Below, piece after piece: positions 37,707 through 44,990 of a DNA stretch of 49,546 nucleotides (positions within the stretch are counted from its first letter, which is position 1; the number at the start of each line of letters is the position of its first letter). A program made the translations under genes and the position numbers. A model generated the notes under the pieces. That model did not search any database and was not told where the DNA came from. It saw only the letters and a list, made by a program, of their open reading frames with translations. Where the stretch lies: NCBI GenBank assembly GCA_025360845.1, contig JANYBJ010000098.1, positions 1 to 49,546 of the forward strand, given 5' to 3'. This stretch comes from a bacterium. Its GTDB lineage: Bacteria > Verrucomicrobiota > Kiritimatiellia > RFP12 > UBA1067.

Positions 37707-38592
37707 GGCAGAGGGGTCGTAGCTAAAAATTCAACAATTTAGATTGCTTCGGACGGGCATTTCTGCTAACGTAAACATATGCTAAGACCATTACGACATC
37801 ACAGGCCCGGCGGATGGTACCACATCACGGCCCGGGGGCTTGGGAGGCGGGCGATTTTCCATACGGACCGCGACCGGGAGCATTTTGTCGAACTGCTGGA
37901 AGGTCTGGTCAGTCGCTACCGCATCATCCTCCATGCGTATGTGCTGACGGGGAACCATTACCACCTGTGCTGATCGAAGCGCCTGAAGGGAATGTCAGCC
38001 GTGCGCTGCAGTGGCTGAACACCAGCTACGGTGTCTGGCACAACATCAAGCATGGCTGCGCGGGGGCGCTTTTCCTGTCCCGCTTCAAAAGCGTCCCGAT
38101 CGACAACGAAGGGTCCTGGGCTGTGGAGTGCTCGCTGTATGTCCACTTGTGGAAGGAGCTTTCGCCAAACTCTCAACTGCGGTGGCCGTCGGCAGTGCTG
38201 AATTCATCGCTAAACTGCGCAAGCAGGTCCTGACATGCATGGGTGAGAACACGAACGAGAGGGACTGGAGGAGGCTGCTGCCATTCCCGGAGGTGACGGC
38301 AGCAGTCGCCAGCGTCCGGGGCGAACACTGGGAAGACTTTGTCAACCGCTATGGTGACTGGGGACGGGACCTGGCACTTTACATCGGACGGGTGCGCTGC
38401 GGCCTGACGCTGAAGGACTGGGCGGATATACTGATATTAGCTCGGCCTCGGTCTCCCAGGCTGCGATACGCATCCGGAAGATGCTGACAGAGGATAAAGC
38501 GCTCGCCAAGGCGTACCGCAAGACGCTCCGAATCCTTGGAGAAAAGAAGCAATGACCTCAATTATTGAATTTTTAGCTACGACCCCTCTGCC
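37707..38592. mobile_element. RAYT element bounded by a 28-bp perfect inverted repeat
   Basis: The 28-bp arms at 37707-37734 and 38565-38592 are perfect reverse complements (GGCAGAGGGGTCGTAGC..), each containing GTAG near the middle. They bracket the decayed transposase at 37779-38555. The right arm ends 4 bp from the stop of the next gene. This arrangement matches RAYT genes flanked by inverted REP sequences. Confidence 0.8.
37779..38555 (+). pseudogene. REP-associated tyrosine transposase (Y1_Tnp family), decayed
   Basis: An HUH-type transposase broken by at least three frameshifts. Frame 1 gives GGWYHITARGLGRRAIFHTD and VLTGNHYHLC, the family's first motifs and HxH site, then stops at 37973. 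A second frame continues IEAPEGNVSRALQWLNTSY and LFLSRFKSVPID. A third gives the segment with NERDWRRLLPF and YGDWGRDLALY. A fourth ends AYRKTLRILGEKKQ at 38555. The catalytic Tyr is expected near the second frame but I could not place it. The family catalyses single-strand REP transposition; this copy cannot make a full protein. Confidence 0.85.
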
Positions 38593-38595
38593 TTC

Positions 38596-41502
38596 TCATG
38601 GGGTTGTTTCGACGGCGAATTCCTGCCAGGCGGTGTTTTCCGCCGGAGCCTCGTTGACGGTGTCGGATTCCCAGACTATCCAGCGGAAGGAGCCGAGCGA
38701 TTTTCCAAGCTGGGCATGCAAGGACGTGGCAAGGAAATCCGCGGCGGAAACCGAAGCCGTGTCGAGGGTACCGAGCGGGGTGAAGCGGGACTTGTCCGCC
38801 GTGCCCCACCCGGGATCTGTGGCGGAGCTGCTGCCGTAAAGCGTGACGACCTGCCGCCCGCGGTTGCCGTTCTGGTTGAACGACCAGGACGTGATGGCTG
38901 CAACCGGTTTGACCGACCCGAGATCCATTTTGTAGGCCCCGTTGCGGATGCCGTTGCTGAAGACCGGGCCATAAGCCCTGGCGAGGTTGCCATCGGTCAG
39001 GACGCTCACCGGATCATTCTGGGTCTGCTGATTGGCCGTGACCACGCCGGTTGCTTGTTTCGGGAGGGCGAGCTTGGTGAATTCGCCAGCCGCTGCCGCG
39101 GATTCGGTGGCGATGAACGGCACGGGAGGCAGGCTAAGCTCAGACGGCTGCTGGTTGCGAACCACCCGGACTTTGAGGGGAGCATCGCCGGCCTCGTTGA
39201 GGGCGGCAAACATCTGGCCCGTTCCGGAAACCTGGCGGCCATTGACGCCCTGGATCAGGTCGTTCGACTTCAACCCGGCCCGCGCGGCAGATGAACCGGT
39301 GGGCACCTCGACAAGCTGCACGCCTCCATCCGCCCTACTGACGCCGAAGGCGGAAAACTCCTCGCCCGTCAACCCGTGCAGCGGAGCGCCGAGCCAGAAA
39401 AGTTTCCGGGGGCTTGACGAAGGGATCACGGCGACCTTCGCATCAATTGCCGCCGTGGGAATGACCGGTGTTTTCGCAAGCGCCTTGAGCGACGGTTTCT
39501 TCACGCCGAACTGATCCATCGGGAAATTCTCGAAGCCGAGCTTCAGCGCCGGGGAGCCGTCCTTGACGCGGAAATCACCCTTGGCGGGGTCCACGAACAG
39601 CGGGTCGCCTGCCAGCGACCGGACATCACAACCAGAGCTTCTGGCTTTGGCCAGATCCGCGGCGGAGGCGAACAGGTTGCCGTCCACGCACTTTCCCCAT
39701 CCGCCGGACATGCCGATGTCAGCATGGGCCGCCATCACGATGTTGGAGTGGAACGAATCGCCGCTGTCATCGAACCAAACGTGGGGATGGAAGCCGCAGT
39801 TGACCATGACGTTGTTGTAGGCCTTGCGCCCGTAGCCCTCACGGAACTTGAGCCCTCCGTGGAGTAAAAGGTTGTTATATATCTCGTAGTTCGACGAACC
39901 GTCATCGAGATCAATGTCCCAGCCATGGTCGCAACGCCAGCGGCTGTCACGGATTACGGTTGTCTTCATCGCATCGAGGAACGGCAGCTTCGGGTCTTTC
40001 TTCACCTCGGGCATGGAGACGCCGCGGTGGTTGCTCGCCCAGTAGCGGTCGCGCCCCCAAGAGTTGAAGCAGCCGTGGTCGCCCGTCTCGAGCACGGTAC
40101 CGAAGATGTCGCAGCGCTCAATCAGATGCCCGCCCCAGGTGCCCTCGTTGATGTTGATGCCGGCACGCGCACAGTCGTAGATCGAACAGTCGCGCACAGT
40201 GATCCCCATGGACATGGAGATCTGCACGCCCGCCGGCTGGCGCTCGACGCGCCCGATGCCGTGGATGAGGCAGTCTTCCACCGCGCAGTCGGCCGGGTGG
40301 TTGTCGGTCTGCGGGCCGGGGGTGCGGTCGATCTTGGCGAGGTCCTGCGTCTGACCGTACTCGAAAAGCGGGTTGCGCACGGCCTTGGGGTCGCCGACGA
40401 AACAGACGCCGCTGGCGCCGGCGTCGTGGATGTGGCAGCCCTTGATAAAAGCCCTGCGGTTGTAATGGTTGACGAACACCGCGTTGCCGCCGGGCTGGTC
40501 GAACTCGCCGTCGAGGATGCGCACGTCCTCCGTGCCGGTGAGCAGCACCGCGCCGCCACGGTAGATCGTCCAGTCAGAGCGCAGCAGCGGCTCCCGGTTG
40601 TCCATGAAGGTGCGGGCCGCGTGACGGAAGGCAAACCCCTTCAATGTGATGAAGCGCACGGGAGCTTCTGCCGTACCCCGGAACTCAACGAGGTGGCGCA
40701 GCCGGACCACCTCCACTGCAACGGAGGCGAGATCGGCGCCCGGCTCCGGCATGAAATAGAGCGTGCCTGTCTTGGCATTGTGGAACCATTCGCCGGGCGC
40801 GTCGAGCTCCTCGAAAATGTTCTCCACCATGCGGAATTCCGGATGCATCCCCATCTGCCGGTTGTTCTGCCAGCCGCCTTCGTACACCACGCTGCCGTCG
40901 GCATTCTTGCCGGTGATGCGGTAATGGTAGCCGCCCCAGAGGTGGGCGTGCATGGCGTGGATGTAGCCGCCGGCAGGATCGGCCCAACGGGCGGCGCGCT
41001 CCTTGGAAAAGGCGTCCGCGGCAAAACCCTGGTATGCGGCGGTCGTCTTGGCGGCGTCGAAGTTCGGATAGCGCGCCATGCGCTGGCAGGCGCCGTTGAC
41101 GAACATCTGGTCAATCGCCAGCCCGGCGGGCGTCGCCGCCTGGAAGATGCCGTCGCGGTACGGCGTCCACTTCAGGCTGAGTTTGAGTCCGCCGCTGATG
41201 GCCGCGCCGCCCTCCCTCACCGCTTCATACGTCACCGGATGCATCGCCGTGCCCGAATCAGCGGGAGAGAAAACCAGGGTTTCCGGCAGGTAGTACACGC
41301 CATCGGCGACATGGACGGTCACCGTCTCCTTGCCGGCCACCTTGCGGGCGGCGTCGCGGGCAGCGCCTAGCGTCTGGAACGGTGACGCCACCGTGCCGGG
41401 ATTCGAGTCCTTCCCCACAGGCGAAACAAACAGGTCGGCGGCCAGCGCGGGTAATCCGCAAAGCCAGACCAAGAACGAGAGGTGTATACATTTATTCAGC
41501 AT
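38596..41502 (-). CDS. Secreted right-handed beta-helix protein with PDZ and C-terminal discoidin-like module
   Basis: A 968-residue secreted protein. ATG 41502 is chosen because AAGGGG lies 7 nt upstream and a signal peptide follows (CIHLSFLVWLCGLPALAA); the ATG at 41544 would add 14 residues. The N-terminal segment (FVSPVGKDSNPGTVASPFQT) is typical of beta-helix glycan enzymes. Right-handed beta-helix repeats cover about 280-630 (NAVFVNHYNRRAFIKGCHIH, DCSIYDCARAGININ and so on). A PDZ domain follows at about 725-800 (SSAARAGLKSNDLIQGVNG), then a discoidin-like beta-sandwich at the end. The layout recalls GH141-type enzymes, some of which act on L-fucose or xylan linkages; this link is tentative. 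It follows the AAA/DUF4143 gene after 13 bp. Confidence 0.75.
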   Translation of the reverse strand: MLNKCIHLSFLVWLCGLPALAADLFVSPVGKDSNPGTVASPFQTLGAARDAARKVAGKETVTVHVADGVYYLPETLVFSPADSGTAMHPVTYEAVREGGAAISGGLKLSLKWTPYRDGIFQAATPAGLAIDQMFVNGACQRMARYPNFDAAKTTAAYQGFAADAFSKERAARWADPAGGYIHAMHAHLWGGYHYRITGKNADGSVVYEGGWQNNRQMGMHPEFRMVENIFEELDAPGEWFHNAKTGTLYFMPEPGADLASVAVEVVRLRHLVEFRGTAEAPVRFITLKGFAFRHAARTFMDNREPLLRSDWTIYRGGAVLLTGTEDVRILDGEFDQPGGNAVFVNHYNRRAFIKGCHIHDAGASGVCFVGDPKAVRNPLFEYGQTQDLAKIDRTPGPQTDNHPADCAVEDCLIHGIGRVERQPAGVQISMSMGITVRDCSIYDCARAGININEGTWGGHLIERCDIFGTVLETGDHGCFNSWGRDRYWASNHRGVSMPEVKKDPKLPFLDAMKTTVIRDSRWRCDHGWDIDLDDGSSNYEIYNNLLLHGGLKFREGYGRKAYNNVMVNCGFHPHVWFDDSGDSFHSNIVMAAHADIGMSGGWGKCVDGNLFASAADLAKARSSGCDVRSLAGDPLFVDPAKGDFRVKDGSPALKLGFENFPMDQFGVKKPSLKALAKTPVIPTAAIDAKVAVIPSSSPRKLFWLGAPLHGLTGEEFSAFGVSRADGGVQLVEVPTGSSAARAGLKSNDLIQGVNGRQVSGTGQMFAALNEAGDAPLKVRVVRNQQPSELSLPPVPFIATESAAAAGEFTKLALPKQATGVVTANQQTQNDPVSVLTDGNLARAYGPVFSNGIRNGAYKMDLGSVKPVAAITSWSFNQNGNRGRQVVTLYGSSSATDPGWGTADKSRFTPLGTLDTASVSAADFLATSLHAQLGKSLGSFRWIVWESDTVNEAPAENTAWQEFAVETTP

Positions 41503-41515
41503 AAGGTGCCCCTTT

Positions 41516-42673
41516 TCAAAAAACAACGGATCCTCTCGCTGCAAACGTCGCGTCCAATTCCGTCAGCGGAAGAACCGTGATTTTATCCGAAAGCGGATAG
41601 GACCTTTCGCCAGGGTAAACAACCCACAGGTGTTTCAGCTCCAGATCGTGAATGGCGCTGGCCATGGAGGGGGTCAGACGCGGCGCATCCGCATACTTGA
41701 CTTCGATCGCAAGATTGCTGCCCCGCGCCTGCCACAAGAGGTCGACTTCGGCCCCCGCATGGGTGGCCCAGAAAGATAGCTCCTCGTTTCTTTTTCCAAG
41801 ACAGCGGCTCGCGCATTCCACGGCAAACCCCTCCCATGAGGCGCCCAGCTTGCTGTGCGTGCTCAACTCCTGTTCCGAAGTCACGGACAGCAGCGTATGC
41901 AGCAGACCGGAATCGCGCAGATAGACCTTGGGCCGCTTCACCAGGCGCTTTCCAGCATTTGAATGCCAAGGCTGCAGCAGCCTGACCATGAACGTTCCCT
42001 CCAGAATCTCCAAATACCTGCGGATGGTCATGTCCGACACGCCGAAGGACCGCGAGAACTCCGCATAGTTGATGACCTGTCCGTGATAGTGGCACAGCAT
42101 CAGCCAAAAACGGCGCAGCGTCGCAGCAGGAATGGTAATCCCCAGTTGCGGAATATCACGCTCCAGAAACGTCGCAACATACTGTTCGCGCCAGAGCCGG
42201 CTGTCGGCATCCGTCGCGGCAGCATAGGCGCGCGGCAGACCCCCTCGCAGCCAAAGCGAACGCCAATGCTCCGCGCCGACATCCGTCAGCCGGAAGCCGC
42301 CAAGCTCATGATACGCGATGCGTCCGGCAAGCGACTCCGAGGATTGCCGGATGAGGTCGCGGGACGCGCTGCCAAGAATCAGGAACCGCAAATCCTTTCG
42401 CGAGTCAACCACATGCCTGATAACGGGGAAAAGTTCCGGAACCCGCTGGACTTCATCGATGACAACTAACCCCGAAAGCCTGTCCAAAGCGAGCATCGGC
42501 TCCGAAAAGAACGCCAGATCTCTTGGGTTCTCGAAGTCGAAAGAGTGGTTGGCCTTGAACTCGCGGGCCAGCGTCGTTTTTCCGGACTGCCGGGGACCCA
42601 AGATCGCCGTGACCGGAAAACTCCGCAGGAGACGCTCAATTCGCGCCAAATCACTCTTTCTTTTGAAGTACAT
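41516..42673 (-). CDS. AAA+ ATPase with DUF4143 domain
   Basis: A 385-residue protein of the AAA_14/DUF4143 family. Walker A GPRQSGKTT lies at 26-34, Walker B LVVIDEVQ at 69-76, and a sensor-like FLILGSASRDL near 95-105. The C-terminal half is DUF4143, with a possible PD-(D/E)xK-like core: GAEVDLLWQ and LAIEVKYA. These ATPases are common accessory genes of unclear function and are often variable between strains. It stands alone in type among carbohydrate genes, between GH172 and the beta-helix gene, and is read in the same direction as both. A 10-bp inverted repeat lies upstream. Confidence 0.88.
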   Translation of the reverse strand: MYFKRKSDLARIERLLRSFPVTAILGPRQSGKTTLAREFKANHSFDFENPRDLAFFSEPMLALDRLSGLVVIDEVQRVPELFPVIRHVVDSRKDLRFLILGSASRDLIRQSSESLAGRIAYHELGGFRLTDVGAEHWRSLWLRGGLPRAYAAATDADSRLWREQYVATFLERDIPQLGITIPAATLRRFWLMLCHYHGQVINYAEFSRSFGVSDMTIRRYLEILEGTFMVRLLQPWHSNAGKRLVKRPKVYLRDSGLLHTLLSVTSEQELSTHSKLGASWEGFAVECASRCLGKRNEELSFWATHAGAEVDLLWQARGSNLAIEVKYADAPRLTPSMASAIHDLELKHLWVVYPGERSYPLSDKITVLPLTELDATFAARGSVVF

Positions 42674-42692
42674 GGCAAGAGCCTAGAATAAA

Positions 42693-42733
42693 ATCATAGA
42701 AAAGTCAATTCTTAGCGATGATATTTCTATGAT
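42693..42733 (-). promoter_or_regulatory. Perfect 10-bp inverted repeat upstream of the AAA/DUF4143 gene
   Basis: ATCATAGAAA (42693-42702) and TTTCTATGAT (42724-42733) are perfect reverse complements 21 bp apart. A TTGACT box on the minus strand (42708-42703) sits against the first arm. It is a candidate operator; no good -10 was found. Confidence 0.4.
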
Positions 42734-42763
42734 AAATAAGACCTATCCCGCATGGCTCGCTAT

Positions 42764-43750
42764 TTACCATTGGTAAAGCCACACGTAGGTCGTATAGCGG
42801 GCGGCAGGCGGATCATGGAAGACCTTGTCGCCGATTTTCTCGCCGCACCGGCAGGTCAGGCGCAGACCCTTTTCAAAGAACACCGGATCGTCCTCGTGAA
42901 AGCGATAGGCAGAGAACTCGTTTTCCGCAACGTTAAAGTGCGTCAGGCCCGCAACAGGCGAGGCGTAGCGGCCTTTGTTGAAGTAGTACGTGCCGAGAAA
43001 ATAATCCTCCAAACCCGAGGACAGCATGAGCGGCGTCTTGGCGCCGCCGATATAGGCCCGCATGCAGGCCTCCATGAAACTAAGGTCTTTCCACTGGTCT
43101 TTTTCGCTCTTCCGCAACCCTTTCGCCGCCATGGTCACCTGATAAAGCGCCCCGTTGCCCTGCACATCGCAGAGCGCGAACTCCTCCAGCGGCTGCGCGG
43201 TGTGGTTCTCCAATTTGTACAGCTTCAGGCGGGCCTTGCCGGGCAAGGTCACGCCGCCAACAGTCACCGGCAGATTTTCCGTTCCCCGGATGATCCACCA
43301 GAACTCCGGCGCGTCATCCGCGTCGGGCGAACGCTGCGCCGTCACGCGGACGCCGGTGCCGAAAGGGATGCGGTAGGTGTTATAAACGCTGGTGCCTGTC
43401 CCCATCTTGCCGATCCGCGCGACGCCCCAGGGCGCGAAGTCGTCCCCAAAGCCGATGCCGTGCCCCATATAGAGTTCCATGTCGATCGAGGCCTTGGGCT
43501 CGCCGTCCACATACACGCGGAGCCGCGTCTTGTCGCAGTTCTTCCAGCCGCCTCCAAACCACATGTGCGTCAGACAGCCTTTGCCTTCGTGGCGGAACAA
43601 CTCCGCCTCCGTGTCGCCCTTCAGCGCGCGGACCTCCTTGCCCATCGTGCCGAACGTTTTCAGTTTCGCGACATCCGCTTCCTGCCCCCGCGCATACCCG
43701 GACCATGCTGCCAACAAGACGCTGATGATAACCCGTTGTGTTGTCTTCAT
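42764..43750 (-). CDS. DUF2961 / GH172-family secreted glycosidase
   Basis: A 328-residue secreted protein. Signal peptide about 1-22 (TTQRVIISVLLAAWSGYARG). Family marks are GCLTHMWFGGGW, a PVTVGGV segment, the conserved SSGLEDYFLGTYYF with its Glu, and AYRFHEDDPVFFEKGLRLT. Known GH172 members act on alpha-D-fructofuranosyl or D-arabinofuranosyl linkages; which applies here is not known. AAAGG lies just upstream of the start, 41 bp after the IclR gene, suggesting cotranscription. Its final 108 bp are duplicated at 48604-48711. Confidence 0.85.
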   Translation of the reverse strand: MKTTQRVIISVLLAAWSGYARGQEADVAKLKTFGTMGKEVRALKGDTEAELFRHEGKGCLTHMWFGGGWKNCDKTRLRVYVDGEPKASIDMELYMGHGIGFGDDFAPWGVARIGKMGTGTSVYNTYRIPFGTGVRVTAQRSPDADDAPEFWWIIRGTENLPVTVGGVTLPGKARLKLYKLENHTAQPLEEFALCDVQGNGALYQVTMAAKGLRKSEKDQWKDLSFMEACMRAYIGGAKTPLMLSSGLEDYFLGTYYFNKGRYASPVAGLTHFNVAENEFSAYRFHEDDPVFFEKGLRLTCRCGEKIGDKVFHDPPAARYTTYVWLYQW

Positions 43751-43791
43751 CGTTTTCCTTTCGTTTGTGATTTTGGTCGCGCTTGATTACT

Positions 43792-44586
43792 TTAGGTCTT
43801 CTCTGTTAACCCATCTGTGTAACACCGCGTGATCTCATCCGCGCACGCCTTCGTGGCTGACGCGATCACGGGAAGTTCTCTCTTCATGTCAATCCGGTTG
43901 TCGGGCCCGGTCACCGTCACCGAGGCGATCGGGCGCCTCTCCCGGTTAAAGACGGGAGCGGCGGCGCAAAGCATGCCGTTGACCTCTTCGTGCAGGTCAA
44001 AGGCATACCCCCGTTTACGAATGGCTTGAAGTTCCTTTTCAAAGGCGGTACGCGTCGTGATCGTGTGCTCGGTGTATTTCTTGAAGATGTAGCCTTCCAA
44101 AGCCCGCTTTTGCTCCGCCTCGGGAAGAAACGCGATGATCGCCTTGGGCGAGGCAGACACGTGCAGGGTCGGCCGGTGACCGTAATCGCAAACGAAACGG
44201 AACGTGTTATGCGACTGGACCTGCTCGACGATCACCGACGAGGTCCTGTCCCAGACTGCCAGCAAAACCGTCTCTGACACCTTATCGCGCAAGTCGCGCA
44301 TCGGCCCCAAAGCGCATGTGATCAGATGACGATCATCCGCCATCTTACCGGCGAGCGTCACCACTTTACGTGTCGGCAGATAATGCAAAGAATCCGGATC
44401 ACGCTCAACGTACCCGTGCTCGGCGAGCGTCCCCAGGATGCGGATCATCGTGTTGTCCGGCACACCCAGCGCCTCCGCCACCGTGCGGATGCGTGCTCCG
44501 CCGCTGTGGCTGCAAAGATACTCCAGCGTCGCCAGCCCACGGGAGAGGCCGGGAACGCCGCCTTCGCTACCGGGTTTTACTCGCAT
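43792..44586 (-). CDS. IclR-family transcriptional regulator
   Basis: A 264-residue regulator. Winged HTH at about 14-75 (LATLEYLCSHSGGARIRTVA, EALGVPDNTMIRILGTLAEHGY), then the IclR effector domain (about 85-255) with YGHRPTLHVSASPKAIIAFLP and EEVNGMLCAAAPVFNRERR. The family senses aromatic or sugar-acid ligands. It heads the GH172-AAA-beta-helix run, so it likely controls them. A palindrome 16 bp upstream of its start is a good autoregulatory site. Confidence 0.93.
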   Translation of the reverse strand: MRVKPGSEGGVPGLSRGLATLEYLCSHSGGARIRTVAEALGVPDNTMIRILGTLAEHGYVERDPDSLHYLPTRKVVTLAGKMADDRHLITCALGPMRDLRDKVSETVLLAVWDRTSSVIVEQVQSHNTFRFVCDYGHRPTLHVSASPKAIIAFLPEAEQKRALEGYIFKKYTEHTITTRTAFEKELQAIRKRGYAFDLHEEVNGMLCAAAPVFNRERRPIASVTVTGPDNRIDMKRELPVIASATKACADEITRCYTDGLTEKT

Positions 44587-44602
44587 ACCAATACTCCACT
44601 TG

Positions 44603-44617
44603 TAGAATTAGATTCTA
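44603..44617 (-). promoter_or_regulatory. Palindromic operator candidate for the IclR regulator
   Basis: TAGAAT-TAG-ATTCTA is a perfect 6+6 bp palindrome located 16 bp upstream of the IclR start codon. IclR-type sites are short palindromes of this kind. A TTGACG box lies further upstream on the minus strand, with a weak TACATA 17 nt on. Confidence 0.5.
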
Positions 44618-44694
44618 TATGTAGCATTTATGCCGCGCATCGTCAACAGATCAGTTGTCAAAATCAGCAATTCTAAATTTGGCAAGGAAGCGAC

Positions 44695-44765
44695 TCACGG
44701 CGCCACTACGAACGCAAGAGATCTCGGGGAAATCCGTTTGTAGTGTGCCCGTAAGGGCATTCTTT
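44695..44765. repeat. Pair of REP units in outward orientation
   Basis: 44695-44713 is the reverse complement of the 13769-type REP (18 of 19 bases). 44736-44765 is the reverse complement of 10615-10644 at 28 of 30 bases, with hairpin TGCCC-GTAA-GGGCA and GTAGTG in front. The pair lies in the 369-bp gap between the IclR and DUF5703 genes; nothing else there is clearly a gene. Confidence 0.8.
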
Positions 44766-44789
44766 CATGGCGGCCCAAGCCAAATGTAG

Positions 44790-44990
44790 AATTGCTGTGT
44801 CAAAATGGTCCGTTCGGCAGCGCGAGCGAAGCGGACATCCGGGCGGTGTTGCAGTCTGCGTCCGCCTCCCTTTGGAAGCACTGGCCGAACGCGCGCCGGG
44901 AGGTTCCCGGCTTGTTCATCCGCCACAGCACCGACTGCCCGAGCAGCCTCAACGATCACCGTCCCGACGGAAGGATTGCCGTGGGAAAGA
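44790..44990 (+). pseudogene. Possible degraded coding fragment
   Basis: The plus-strand frame reads SEADIRAVLQSASASLWKHW, then NARREVPGLFIRHSTDCP and NDHRPDGRIAVG, which has the look of a real protein segment. It has no start and overlaps the end of the DUF5703 gene on the other strand. The family is not recognised. Confidence 0.3.

Noticed and set aside
41399-41411. tRNA T-loop-like word (GGGATTCGAGTCC)
   Set aside because: Lies inside the beta-helix protein gene with no cloverleaf around it.
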